Source of the DNA: Labia minor
Lineage: Eukaryota > Arthropoda > Insecta > Dermaptera > Spongiphoridae
DNA length: 64,000 nt
Reading direction: 5' to 3'
NCBI GenBank assembly: GCA_963082975.1
Contig: OY720350.1
Location: 40,417,851-40,481,850 of the forward strand
The translations under genes were made by a program, and so were the position numbers. Shown in pieces: positions 36,241-47,400 of the stretch. The notes beneath the pieces were generated by a model that was not told the origin of the DNA, did no database searches, and saw nothing but the letters and a program-made list of their open reading frames with translations. Positions within the stretch are counted from its first letter, which is position 1; each line of letters begins with the position of its first letter.

Positions 36241-38047
36241 GTCTGAGGTATTAATATTACCAATAATAATGAATCATTTTTTTTAACTTAATTACCGAGC
36301 CGAGGCTCGGGGTCCCGGTACTATATTACTACAGGTGTAAAACCATTATTAAGGGAATAGATATACACAGTTACCACTTTTTATAATTGTAGATATACTG
36401 TATTTATTCAGAAAGAAAGATATTTATTTGCAAAGGAAATTTTAATAGTTATTTTTTTAAAGTTATCTTTACAATCTAAAATATATTCTTATGGTATTGG
36501 TAGATATCATACATCATTCCCTTATGTTTAAATACTATTACCGTTTTAAAAAAAAAGTTAGGTAGGTTTTTATCTCATAAATAACCATTTAGAGAATTTT
36601 GCTAGAGGGCTTCTTTCTCTTATTCATAATTCCCAGGACCTCGATGATGTCATCCTGTCAGCCCTTCTACTTATTATTTAGAAGAAAAATGACCAGAGCG
36701 GAGAAACCTGTCTTAGAGCAAACTACTGAAAGCACGGGATATGCACCAACCTGCGGGTTCTTATGCTCTTTATTATACCAACCATCCCGTTAATTTCGTA
36801 TTTTTCTATTTTCAACGCAATCAAGATGAGGGAAGTGTGGGTTGACCACCTCTGCATTTAACGTTAACGGGATACCTTGCATTTTAATCGTCATGCACGT
36901 GAATAAAGAAAGACAGTGGCATAGCAAAGGTTTCAACTATCCATTAACGTATTTAATTTTCTATAAAATTAAATTTTATCCCAAATCTTAAAATTTTTAG
37001 AAACTAAAAAAAATATTTAATAGTAAAACATGTTTTTAGTAGTCAAAATTCACTTATTATCCAAAAACGTAAATAATATTGAATTTAAATATAAATTTAA
37101 GGATATATATATTATTTAATGAAAATCATAAAAAAAAAATTATTAAAATTAATGAATAGTGGGAAAAATAGTTTAGTTTATGTAACTAAATAAATAGTAT
37201 TCATTAAACAAATCATATTTATTATATATATTTTCGTTTTATTATTATTCTATTATTTTGATATGTGTAACGTTACCACGAGCCCCGTCACATATGTTCA
37301 TAAAATAAAGAATAAATAAATATAGATTAATAAATAAATAATTATTTAACTAAACATATGGGTTTTATAAAATATTTTTTTTAATTTTTAAGTAGATAAA
37401 TTTAAAATACTTGCTTAATATTTTTTTTTGAAAAAAAAGTATAATTGTTAATATAAATCTATGTGAAAAAATAATCTAAGCATAAACTGATTGATGTTCA
37501 TGTAGTCTATATAAACATCAGTCATACTAAATACACGGTCTGTTCGTCAAACACGCACGAATTTAAAACCAAAAGAAATTTGAGCTGTCCTTTTTTATAA
37601 ATCAAAAATTGTTTTCTTTTATAAAGAGATTGGAATAAAAAATTCTAGGGATCATTTCAAAAGAAGGAAAGTGAAAATGTTAATATACCATATAAAAAAA
37701 TCCTTAAATTTAAAAACTATTTTATAGAAAATTTTAAAATTGAAAATTTTTTTATTGTATTTTGCTATATATAATAATTATTATATTTAATTATATGATA
37801 ATAATAATAAAATAGTTTCAAATTTCTACTCAATTTATAAAAAAATAATACTAAAATCATAAATATCTTATCTTATTATAAGGGCTTATTTTTAACATTG
37901 AATACAAATTAAATATAATAAATTAATTAAAATTAAAATTAAGAAATAAATTATAATTGAATATGAATAATATGCAGAAATTTCTATGTATGTATATAAT
38001 AAATATATTTAAATTAAGGTAAATTTTTATATATTTATTTTCATAAG
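36241..38047. other. Unassigned DNA with a GC-richer block
   Basis: Bases 36590-36930 are less AT-rich and look like part of a transcribed or mobile sequence, ending near an AATAAA (36902-36907), but no protein or element end is recognised. At 37260-37297 the inverted pair ATATGTG/CACATAT could form a hairpin. Confidence 0.4.
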
Positions 38048-38308
38048 CATAGGCGTCGGGCCGGGGGGGCAGGTGCCCCTCCCCCAAACATTGTACAAAA
38101 AAAAAATAAATTTAAAAGTGATTAGTTTTGTAATTGACAACCCAAAGGTAAAAAAAAAACATCTTTAAATTAAATATAAGTTTACGTAAACGTTATGAAT
38201 AAATAAATAACTTATTTTGTCAAATTTTTTTCCGGGGGAGACCCCCGGACCCTCACCCCGCCCCCTGCCCCCCAACCCCCCAACATAATAGATCACGCTA
38301 CGCCCCTG
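38048..38308. mobile_element. hAT-like miniature element
   Basis: 261 bp, with G/C-run-rich ends. The right end complement is CAGGGGCGTAGCGTG and the left is CATAGGCGTCGGGCC. It is flanked by TTCATAAG (38040-38047) and TTTATAAG (38309-38316), seven of eight matching, as expected for an aged hAT duplication. No coding content. Confidence 0.6.
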
Positions 38309-38614
38309 TTTATAAGTATTAAAAGATGTTTCAATGTATTGTTTGAAATTGTTAATATAATAATTATTAAATTTATTATCTAATTGCATGATTAATTTTA
38401 GTTGTTTTGAAGGAAAACAAAATGTTATTTTATTAAAAAAAAAAATAAAATAAAATAATAGTATATATAAATTTTTAATAATAGTATATAGCTAATTTTT
38501 CATTACATGAAAGTATTAATTATAATTTTTTTTTAAAGAAGAAAGAACTATAATTAAAGCAAACGATACATTGTCTGGCAACATTCGATGGCTTGGCTTA
38601 TTTCTCGCTTACAT

Positions 38615-38770
38615 CCAATTGTCCTGGCATAGCAGGGTGGTCTCACATCACTTCATCTCGAACGAAAAAGTGTTCAAATCTCAGCCATGATTCTTGTGAC
38701 ACGGCATAATTTCACCTCTGTTTGATTTCACGGTTTCTGTTTGGTTCTATTCACCTTTCAGTGATTGGTA
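38615..38770 (+). mobile_element. tRNA-derived SINE candidate
   Basis: A-box TAGCAGGGTGG (38630-38640) and B-box TGTTCAAATCT (38671-38681) are 41 bases apart, the normal RNA polymerase III promoter spacing. An unrelated GC-richer body follows. tRNA stems do not close, and no clear tail or target duplication is seen, so the limits are approximate. Confidence 0.5.
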
Positions 38771-39164
38771 TAAATAATGAAAAAGAATAAAAACAAGAGT
38801 CATCCTATATTCAAGAGAGAGCATAGAGTGTTCCCCTATTGCTAGAAGAGTCAGCTTTATTTTACTATTTAATTTTACGATAAAAATACTATATTTTATC
38901 AATAGAAACTTTTATTATTCACATAATATACAATAACTAGAAATATTAATTTTACAATAAAAAAAGTCGAATTGGCAGTCGTGGGACTGGCCGACAGAAG
39001 TGAAAACTTGTGCGTAAGAAATTTGAAAGCAGACGGAATGCGCACCAGCTTCACGAGAAAAATGAAATTTATATACGTATATATATATATATATATATAA
39101 AATTCATAATTATTTTTTTCAGCAAACTGATTATTATTACAAAAATATTAAAAATACGATGTGT

Positions 39165-39300
39165 ATGAATATATATATATATATGTCTGTCTGTGTGTGT
39201 GTGTCTGTCAAATACTCAAAAACTACCCGTCCGATTGCGATGAAACTTTCAGGGATTGTTGTGGGCGTCCCAGGGAAGGTTTTAGTGTAGTTAAATCCAA
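39165..39300 (+). repeat. Fragment of a Helentron-associated-like repeat
   Basis: A TCTG/TG microsatellite (about 39183-39210) is followed by CCGTCCGATTGCGATGAAAC, the same order of microsatellite and GATGAAA core seen in families A, B and C, but with other flanks. No ends are seen. Confidence 0.4.
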
Positions 39301-39696
39301 AATTAATTTAAATAGTAATATTTTGGTAAAAGTCTATTTATGGTTACCATGGTTACATTGAAAAATTTACAATAAATAAATAAAAATAATTGGAAATCTT
39401 TTCAAATTATTATTTTGATAAATTTTATTAATATTTTTAATTTTTTTTAAACTGCCAAAAATAACATACCCATAATAATAGTTGTAATAAAAATAAAAAT
39501 ATAAATCACAATGTAAGTAAAATATTGAATCGTTTTATTTATATTGTTTCAATTATTGTTTGAATATTTATTAAATTTATATATAGATTAATTTACATGT
39601 TTAAATGTATATTTAATAAATTTATTTATTGATTCTTAATATTAATAATTCCAATTACTTTCTTGAAAATTTTTTTTATTTAAAAGCATATTCAGC

Positions 39697-40221
39697 ATAT
39701 CTCGCAAATTTGAATTGGATTAAATAACATATATTAATTTAAATTAAATTAAATTAATTCAATTATAAATTAAAATTAATAAATAATATTTATTAAACCA
39801 GCGAAAGTTTGGCTCTTTTTTGATGGCACCACGTCACGTGTTGGCGCGTGAGATTTCCAGTGTTAAAAAATTAATTCTGGTACTTTCAGCAATTCAATTT
39901 TCGATGTTGAGATTTTGATGTTTTTGATGTTATAAATTATATTTATTAAATTATAATTTAATTAATTTAATTTAATTTAAATTAATAAATATTATTTAAT
40001 CAAATTCAAATTTGCGAGATAGTCGAGTGGATAGTGGAGTGTTTGGCTCTTTGTTGATGGCACCACGTCACGTGTTGGCGCGTGAGATTTCCAGTGTAAA
40101 AAAATTAATTCTGGTACTTTCAGCGATTCTATCAGGCTGAAATTCTATATATAGCAGTTTTATACAATTATTAATCATGTGAAAAATTATCAAACATATA
40201 TCTTTATTTTTACGGTCACAC
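39697..40221. repeat. Rearranged head-to-head family B fragments
   Basis: 39697-39897 is B in reverse orientation. It is joined directly to a forward 5' piece (TTTTCGATGTTGAG), a forward 3' piece (about 39955-40040, ending in the altered hairpin region), then reverse B again to about 40221. The part from 39865 on is repeated at 50816. Confidence 0.65.
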
Positions 40222-40295
40222 ACACACACACAAACATATTTAAAAATTAATTTATTAAAATATATATTATATAATATATTATATATAGTATATAA

Positions 40296-40331
<36 letters not shown>

Positions 40332-40675
40332 TGAAATTAATTTTAAATTATATAAATATATTAGAAATTAATTTAATATAATTTAACACATAATAATATA
40401 TTAAAATAAAAAATTTTTATTTTATATATACATAATTTAGTAATAATGATTATTAATGTAAATATAAATAATAATATTTAATATGGCAAATATGTAAAAT
40501 TTCGTAAAGAATGTATCAGAAGTTTAGTGTCTAACATTCTGGCGTATTGCGCATGCGTATATCGGTCGGTCGGTCGGGTCGGTGTCGTTTTGGAATCTCA
40601 CGCGAAATCTATATTTTTTCCCCATCCCGCAAAAGTGCTCAACGCCGCTAAAGAAGTTTTCACTTCAAAAAAAAT
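39865..40675 (+). repeat. Long direct repeat, left copy (flanks the minisatellite)
   Basis: About 0.81 kb, almost identical to 50816-51614. It consists of rearranged family B pieces, an extended TA/AT block and a GC-richer end containing CGGTCGGTCGGTCGGGTCGG. The only sizeable difference is about 10 bp more of the TA microsatellite (about 40299-40328) here. Confidence 0.9.
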
Positions 40676-41057
40676 TCTCCCGACTGATTCTTTTATAATA
40701 ATCTTTGTTTTTTTGTTTTATTTGTATATATTTATAATTTAATTAGGGTCATTTTTCAATTTCCCATTCTTTGATACACCCACGAACAATTCGAATGATT
40801 GACAATCTTTTCAAAATATTGGTTTTGTTGAAATAAAAAAAAAAATAAAAATATATTTTTTAAATAATAAAATAAATATTATATAGGGGAAAATATCATT
40901 TCTATTCAATATTATAGCAAAATATTTACTATTTTATTTTATTTTCTCAATATTTTTATTTTTATTGAAGAGTAATTTATATTTATTTTACATGCCTGAA
41001 TCACATTTGAAATGATATTAGATCTATTTTTTTTTACTTTTATTTATAAAAAATCGC
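40676..41057. other. Unassigned DNA between direct repeat and family B fragment
   Basis: AT-rich. A short open frame (40527-40742) crosses into it from the direct repeat (residues RSVGRVGVVLESHAKS) but matches nothing I recognise and has no splice or start context. Confidence 0.4.
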
Positions 41058-41457
41058 TTTTCCGTTGAGATTTTGATGTTTTTATACGTTTTGAAGGTTC
41101 CTGAATCATTTTCACTAAGGTTGAGAAAAATGTATGTGTGTGTGTTTATGTGAGTATGTAGACAAGATTACGGAATTACAAGATTCAGCTAGAATAATGA
41201 AATTTAGTACACGAACATTATTCAAAATTCGTAGTTTTATATCAACTTGTTAGAAAAATAACTCAATCGGATGAGTGTCATTAGTTACCACGTTTTAATT
41301 TTTTTTCCTCTAAACTGACCGTAAAAATAAAGGTATATGTTTGATAGTTTTTCACGTGATTAAAAATTGTATAAAACTACTATATATAGAAATTCAGCTT
41401 GATTGAATCGCTGAAAGTACCGGTATTAAATTTTTCCAACTACAAATCTCGCGCCAG
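41058..41457 (+). mobile_element. Family B element, copy truncated by the minisatellite
   Basis: Forward-orientation B from GTTGAGATTTTGATG to CTCGCGCCA, where the 11-bp array begins. The 5' terminus and the 3' hairpin end are both missing. Confidence 0.75.
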
Positions 41458-44400
41458 CTTTCCTCTGTGTTTCCTCTGAGATTTGTTTGTGTTTCCTCTG
41501 AGTTTTAATTCTGTTTCGTCTGTGTTTTTTATTTGTGTTTTGTTTAGTTTGTGTTGCCTGTGTTGTGTTTTGTATGAGATTTGTTTGTGTTTCCTCTGTG
41601 TTTCCTCTGTGTTTTGTTTGTTTTTCCTCTGTGTTTTGCCTGAGTTTCCTCTGTGTTTTGTCTGAGTTTCCTCTGTGTTTTGGCTGTGTTTTGTCTGAGT
41701 TTCCTCTGTGTTTCCTTTGTGTTTTGTCTGAGTTTCCTCTGTGTTTTGTCTGAGGTTCCTCTGTGTTTTGTTTGTGGTTTTTTGTGATTCCTCTGTGTTT
41801 TGGCTGTGTTTTGTTTGTGTTTCCTCTGTGTTTTTTCTGAGTTTTGTTTGTGTTTTCTCTGTGTTTTGGCTGAGTTTCCTCTGTGTTTTGGCTGAGTTTT
41901 GTTTGTGTTTCCTCTGTGTTTTTTCTGAGTTTTGTCTGAGGTTCCTCTGTGTTTTGGCTGAGTTTCATCTGTGTTTTGGATGAGTTTACTCTGTGTTTTG
42001 GCTGTGTTTTGTTTGAGTTTCCTCTGTGTTTCCTCTGTGTTTTGTCTGAGTTTCCTGTGTGTTTCCTCTGTGTTTGGCTGAGTTTTGTTTGTGTTTTTTC
42101 TGTGTTTTGGCTGAGTTTCCTCTGTGTTTTGGCTGTGTTTTATCTGAGTTTCCTCTATGTTTTGGCTGAGTTTTGTTTGTGTTTCCTCTGTGTTTTGGCT
42201 GTGTTTTGTCTGAGTTTCCTGTGTTTTGGCTGTGTTTTATCTGAGTTTCCTCTGTGTTTTGGCTGAGTTTTGTTTGTGTTTCCTCTGTGTTTTGGCTGTG
42301 TTTTGTCTGAGTTTCCTGTGTTTTGGCTGTGTTTTGTCTGAGTTTCCTCTGTGTTTCCTCTGTGTTTTTTCTGAGTTTTGTTTGTGTTTTCTCTGTGTTT
42401 TTTCTGAGTTTACTCTGTGTTTTGGCTGAGTTTTGTTTATGTTTTGTTTATGTTTCTTCTGTGTTTTGGCTGTGTTTTGTCTAAGTTTCCTCTGTGTTTC
42501 CTCTGTGTTTTAGCTGAGTTTCCTCTGTGTTTTGTTTGTGTTTCCTCTGTGTTTTGTCTGAGTTTACTCTGTGTTTTGGCTGAGTTTTGTTTATGTTTAG
42601 TTTATGTTTCTTCTGTGTTTTGTCTGTGTTTTGTCTGAGTTTCCTCTGTGTTTTGGCTGTGTATTGGCTGAGTTTCCTCTGTGTTTTGTTTGTGTTTCCT
42701 CTGTGTTTTGGCTGTGTTTTGTCTGAGTTTTTTCTGAGTTTTGTTTGTGTTTTCTCTATGTTTTGGCTGAGTTTACTCTGTGTTTTGGCTGAGTTTTGTT
42801 TGTGTTTCCTCTGTATTTTTTCTGAGTTTTGTCTGAGTTTCCTCTGTGTTTTGGCTGAGTTTCCTCTGTGTTTTGGCTGTGTTTTGTCTGAGTTTCCTCT
42901 GTGTTTGGCTGAGTTTTGTTTGTGTTTTTTCTGTGTTTTGGCTGAGTTTCCTCTGTGTTTTGGCTGTGTTTTATCTGAGTTTCCTCTATGTTTTGGCTGA
43001 GTTTTGTTTGTGTTTCCTCTGTGTTTTGGCTGTGTTTTGTCTGAGTTTCCTGTGTTTTGGCTCTGTTTTATCTGAGTTTCCTCTGTGTTTTGGCTGAGTT
43101 TTGTTTGTGTTTCCTCTGTGTTTTGGCTGTGTTTTGTCTGAGTTTCCTGTCTTTTGGCTGTGTTTTGTCTGAGTTTCCTCTGTGTTTCCTCTGTCTTTTG
43201 TCTGAGTTTCCTCTGTGTTTCCTCTGTGTTTTTTCTGAGTTTTGTTTGTGTTTTGTTTGTGTTTCCTCTGTGTTTTGTCTGAGTTTACTCTGTGTTTTGG
43301 CTGAGTTTTGTTTATGTTTTGTTTATGTTTCTTCTGTGTTTTGGCTGAGTTTTATTTGTGTTTCCTCTGTGTTTTGGCTGTGTTTTGTCTGAGTTTCCTG
43401 TGTTTTGGCTCTGTTTTATCTGAGTTTCCTCTGTGTTTTGGCAGAGTTTTGTTTGTGTTTCCTCTGTGTTTTGGCTGTGTTTTGTCTGAGTTTCCTGTCT
43501 TTTGGCTGTGTTTTGTCTGAGTTTCCTCTGTCTTTTGTCTGAGTTTCCTCTGTGTTTCCTCTGTGTTTTTTCTGAGTTTTGTTTGTGTTTTCTCTGTGTT
43601 TTGTCTGAGTTTACTCTGTGTTTTGGCTGAGTTTTGTTTATGTTTTGTTTATGTTTCTTCTGTGTTTTGTTTGTGTTTTGTCTGAGTTTCCTCTGTGTTT
43701 CCTCTGTGTTTTAGCTGAGTTTCCTCTGTGTTTTGTTTGTGTTTCCTCTGTGTTTTGTCTGAGTTTACTCTGTGTTTTGGCCGTGTTTTGGCTGAGTTTC
43801 CTCTGTGTTTTGGCTGTGTTTTGTCTGAGTTTCCTCTGTGTTTTGTCTGAGTTTCCTCGGTGTTTTGGATGAGTTTTCTCTGTGTTTTGGCTGTGTTTTG
43901 TTTGTGTTTCATCTGTGTTTCCTCTATGTTTTCGCTGAGTTTCCTCTATGTTTTGGCCGTGTTTTCGCTGAGTTTCCTCTGTGTTTTGGCCGTTTTTTGG
44001 GTGAGTTTCCTCTGTGTTTTGGCTGTGTTTTGTCTGAGTTTCCTGTGTTTTGGCTGTTTTTTGTTTGTGTATCCTCTGTGTTTTGGCCGTGTTTTGGCTG
44101 AGTTTCCTCTGTGTTTTGGCTGTGTTTTGGCTGAGTTTTGTTTGTGTTTCCTCTGTGTTTTGGCTGTGTTTTGGCTGAGTTTCCTCTGTCTTTTGGCTGT
44201 GTTTTATCTGGGTTTCCTCTGTGTTTTGGCTGAGTTTTGTTTGTGTTTCCTCTGTGTTTTGGCTGTGTTTTGTCTGAGTTTTGTTTGTGTTTCCTCTGTG
44301 TTTTGGCTGTGTTTTGGCTGAGTTTTGTTTGTGTTTCCTCTGTGTTTTGGCTGTGTTTTGGCTGAGTTTCATCTGTGTTTTGGCTCAGTTTTGTTTGGGT

Positions 44401-47400
44401 TTTGTTTGTGTTTCCTCTGTGTTTGGCTGAGTTTTGTTTGTGTTTCCTCTGTGTTTTGGCTGTGTTTTGTTTGTGTTTCCTCTGTGTTTTGGCTGTGTTT
44501 TGTTTGTGTTTCCTCTATGTTTTGTCTGAGTTTCCTCTGTGTTTCCTCTGTGTTTTGTTTGTGTTTCCTCTGTGTTTCCTCTGTGTTTTGGCTGAGTTTT
44601 GTTTGTGTTTCCTCTAAGTTTTGGCCGTGTTTCGGCTGAGTTTCCTCTGTGTTTTGGCTGTGTTTTGTCTGAGTTTACTCTGTGTTTTGGCTGTGTTTTG
44701 TCTGAGTTTCCTCTGTGTTTTGGCTCAGTTTACTCTGTGTTTTGGCTCAGTTTTGTTTGGGTTTTGTTTTTGTTTCCTCTGTGTTTTGGCTGAGTTTCCT
44801 CTGTGTTTTGGCTGAGTTTTGTCTGAGTTTACTCTGTGTTTGGCTGAGTTTTGTTTGTGTTTCCTCTGTGTTTTGGCTGTGTTTTGTCTGAGTTTCCTCT
44901 GTGTTTTGTCTGAGTTTCCTCTGTGTTTTGGATGAGTTTACTCTGTGTTTTGGCTGTGTTTTGTTTGTGTTTCCTCTGTGTTTTCGCTGAGTTTCCTCTG
45001 TGTTTTGGCCGTGTTTTCGCTGAGTTTCCTCTGTGTTTTGGCCGTATTTTGGGTGAGTTTCCTCTGTGTTTTGGCTGTGTTTTGTCTGAGTTTCCTGTGT
45101 TTTGGCTGTTTTTTGTTTGTGTATCCTCTGTGTTTTGGCCGTGTTTTGGCTGAGTTTCCTCTGTGTTTTGGCTGTGTTTTGTCTGAGTTTCCTCTGTGTT
45201 TTGTCTGAGTTTCCTCTGTGTTTTGTCTGAGTTTCCTCTGTGTTTTGGCTGTGTTTTGTTTGTGTTTCCTCTGTGTTTTCGCTGAGTTTCCTCTGTGTTT
45301 TGGCCGTGTTTTCGCTGAGTTTCCTCTGTGTTTCCTCTGTGTTTTGGCAGTGTTTTCGCTGAGTTTCCTTTGTGTTTTGGCCGTGTTTTGGGTGAGTTTC
45401 CTCTGTGTTTTGGCTGTGTTTTGTCTGAGTTTCCTGTGTTTTGGCTGTTTTTTGTTTGTGTATCCTCTGTGTTTTGGCTGAGTTTCCTGTGTTTTGGCTG
45501 TTTTTTGTTTGTGTATCCTCTGTGTTTTGGCCGTGTTTTGGCTGAGTTTCCTCTGTGTTTTGGCTGTGTTTTGTCTGAGTTTCCTCTGTGTTTTGTCAGA
45601 GTTTACTCTGTGTTTTGGCTGTGTTTTGTTTGTGTTTCCTCTGTGTTTCCTCTGTGTTTTGGCTGAGTTTCCTCTGTGTTTTGGCCGTGTTTTCGCTGAG
45701 TTTCCTCTGTGTTTTGGCCGTGTTTTGGATGAGTTTCCTCTGTGTTTTGGCTGTGTTTTGTCTGAGTTTCCTGTGTTTTGGCTGTTTTTTGTTTGTGTAT
45801 CCTCTGTGTTTTGGCCGTGTTTTGGCTGAGTTTCCTCTGTGTTTTGGTTGTGTTTTGGGTGAGTTTCCTCTGTGTTTTGGCTGTGTTTTGTTTGTGTTTC
45901 CTCTGTGTTTTGGCTGTGTTTTGTCTGTGTTTCCTCTGTGTTTTTTCTGAGTTTTGTTTGTGTTTTCTCTGTGTTTTGTCTGAGTTTACTCTGTGTTTTG
46001 GCTGAGTTTTGTTTATGTTTTGTTTATGTTTCTTCTGTGTTTTGGCTGTGTTTTGTCTGAGTTTCCTCTGTGTTCCCTCTGTGTTTTAGCTGAGTTTCTT
46101 CTCTGTTTTGTTTGTGTTTCCTCTGTGTTTTGTCTGAGTTTACTCTGTGTTTTGGCTGTGTTTTGTTTGTGTTTCTTCTGTGTTTTTTCTGAGTTTTGTT
46201 TGTGTTTTCTCTGTGTTTTGGCTGAGTTTCCTCTGTGTTTTGGCTGAGTTTTGTTTGTGTTTCCTCTGTGTTTTTTCTGAGTTTTGTCTGAGGTTCCTCT
46301 GTGTTTTGGCTGAGTTTCATCTGTGTTTTGGATGAGTTTACTCTGTGTTTTGGCTGTGTTTTGTTTGAGTTTCCTCTGTGTTTCCTCTGTGTTTTGTCTG
46401 AGTTTCCTGTGTGTTTCCTCTGTGTTTGGCTGAGTTTTGTTTGTGTTTTTTCTGTGTTTTGGCTGAGTTTCCTCTGTGTTTTGGCTGTGTTTTATCTGAG
46501 TTTCCTCTATGTTTTGGCTGAGTTTTGTTTGTGTTTCCTCTGTGTTTTGGCTGTGTTTTGTCTGAGTTTCCTGTGTTTTGGCTGTGTTTTATCTGAGTTT
46601 CCTCTGTGTTTTGGCTGAGTTTTGTTTGTGTTTCCTCTGTGTTTTGGCTGTGTTTTGTCTGAGTTTCCTGTGTTTTGGCTGTGTTTTGTCTGAGTTTCCT
46701 CTGTGTTTCCTCTGTGTTTTTTCTGAGTTTTGTTTGTGTTTTCTCTGTGTTTTTTCTGAGTTTACTCTGTGTTTTGGCTGAGTTTTGTTTATGTTTTGTT
46801 TATGTTTCTTCTGTGTTTTGGCTGTGTTTTGTCTAAGTTTCCTCTGTGTTTCCTCTGTGTTTTAGCTGAGTTTCCTCTGTGTTTTGTTTGTGTTTCCTCT
46901 GTGTTTTGTCTGAGTTTACTCTGTGTTTTGGCTGAGTTTTGTTTATGTTTAGTTTATGTTTCTTCTGTGTTTTGTCTGTGTTTTGTCTGAGTTTCCTCTG
47001 TGTTTTGGCTGTGTATTGGCTGAGTTTCCTCTGTGTTTTGTTTGTGTTTCCTCTGTGTTTTGGCTGTGTTTTGTCTGAGTTTTTTCTGAGTTTTGTTTGT
47101 GTTTTGGCTGAGTTTCCTCTCTGTTTTGGCTGTGTTTTGTCTGAGTTTCCTGTGTGTTTCCTCTGTGTTTGGCTGAGTTTTGTTTGTGTTTTTTCTGTGT
47201 TTTGGCTGAGTTTCCTCTGTGTTTTGGCTGTGTTTTATCTGAGTTTCCTCTATGTTTTGGCTGAGTTTTGTTTGTGTTTCCTCTGTGTTTTGGCTGTGTT
47301 TTGTCTGAGTTTCCTGTGTTTTGGCTGTGTTTTATCTGAGTTTCCTCTGTGTTTTGGCTGAGTTTTGTTTGTGTTTCCTCTGTGTTTTGGCTGTGTTTTG

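Noticed and set aside
40527-40742. Short open frame at the edge of the left direct repeat, residues RSVGRVGVVLESHAKS
   Set aside because: Only part of it is in the right copy, it matches no family I know and it has no splice or start context.
43638-44372. 244-residue minus-strand open frame rich in KTQ/NTEE, and similar plus-strand frames such as 49420-50112 rich in LCVF
   Set aside because: They are translations of the 11-bp minisatellite; every frame gives such peptides and no start, splice or family signal supports a gene.
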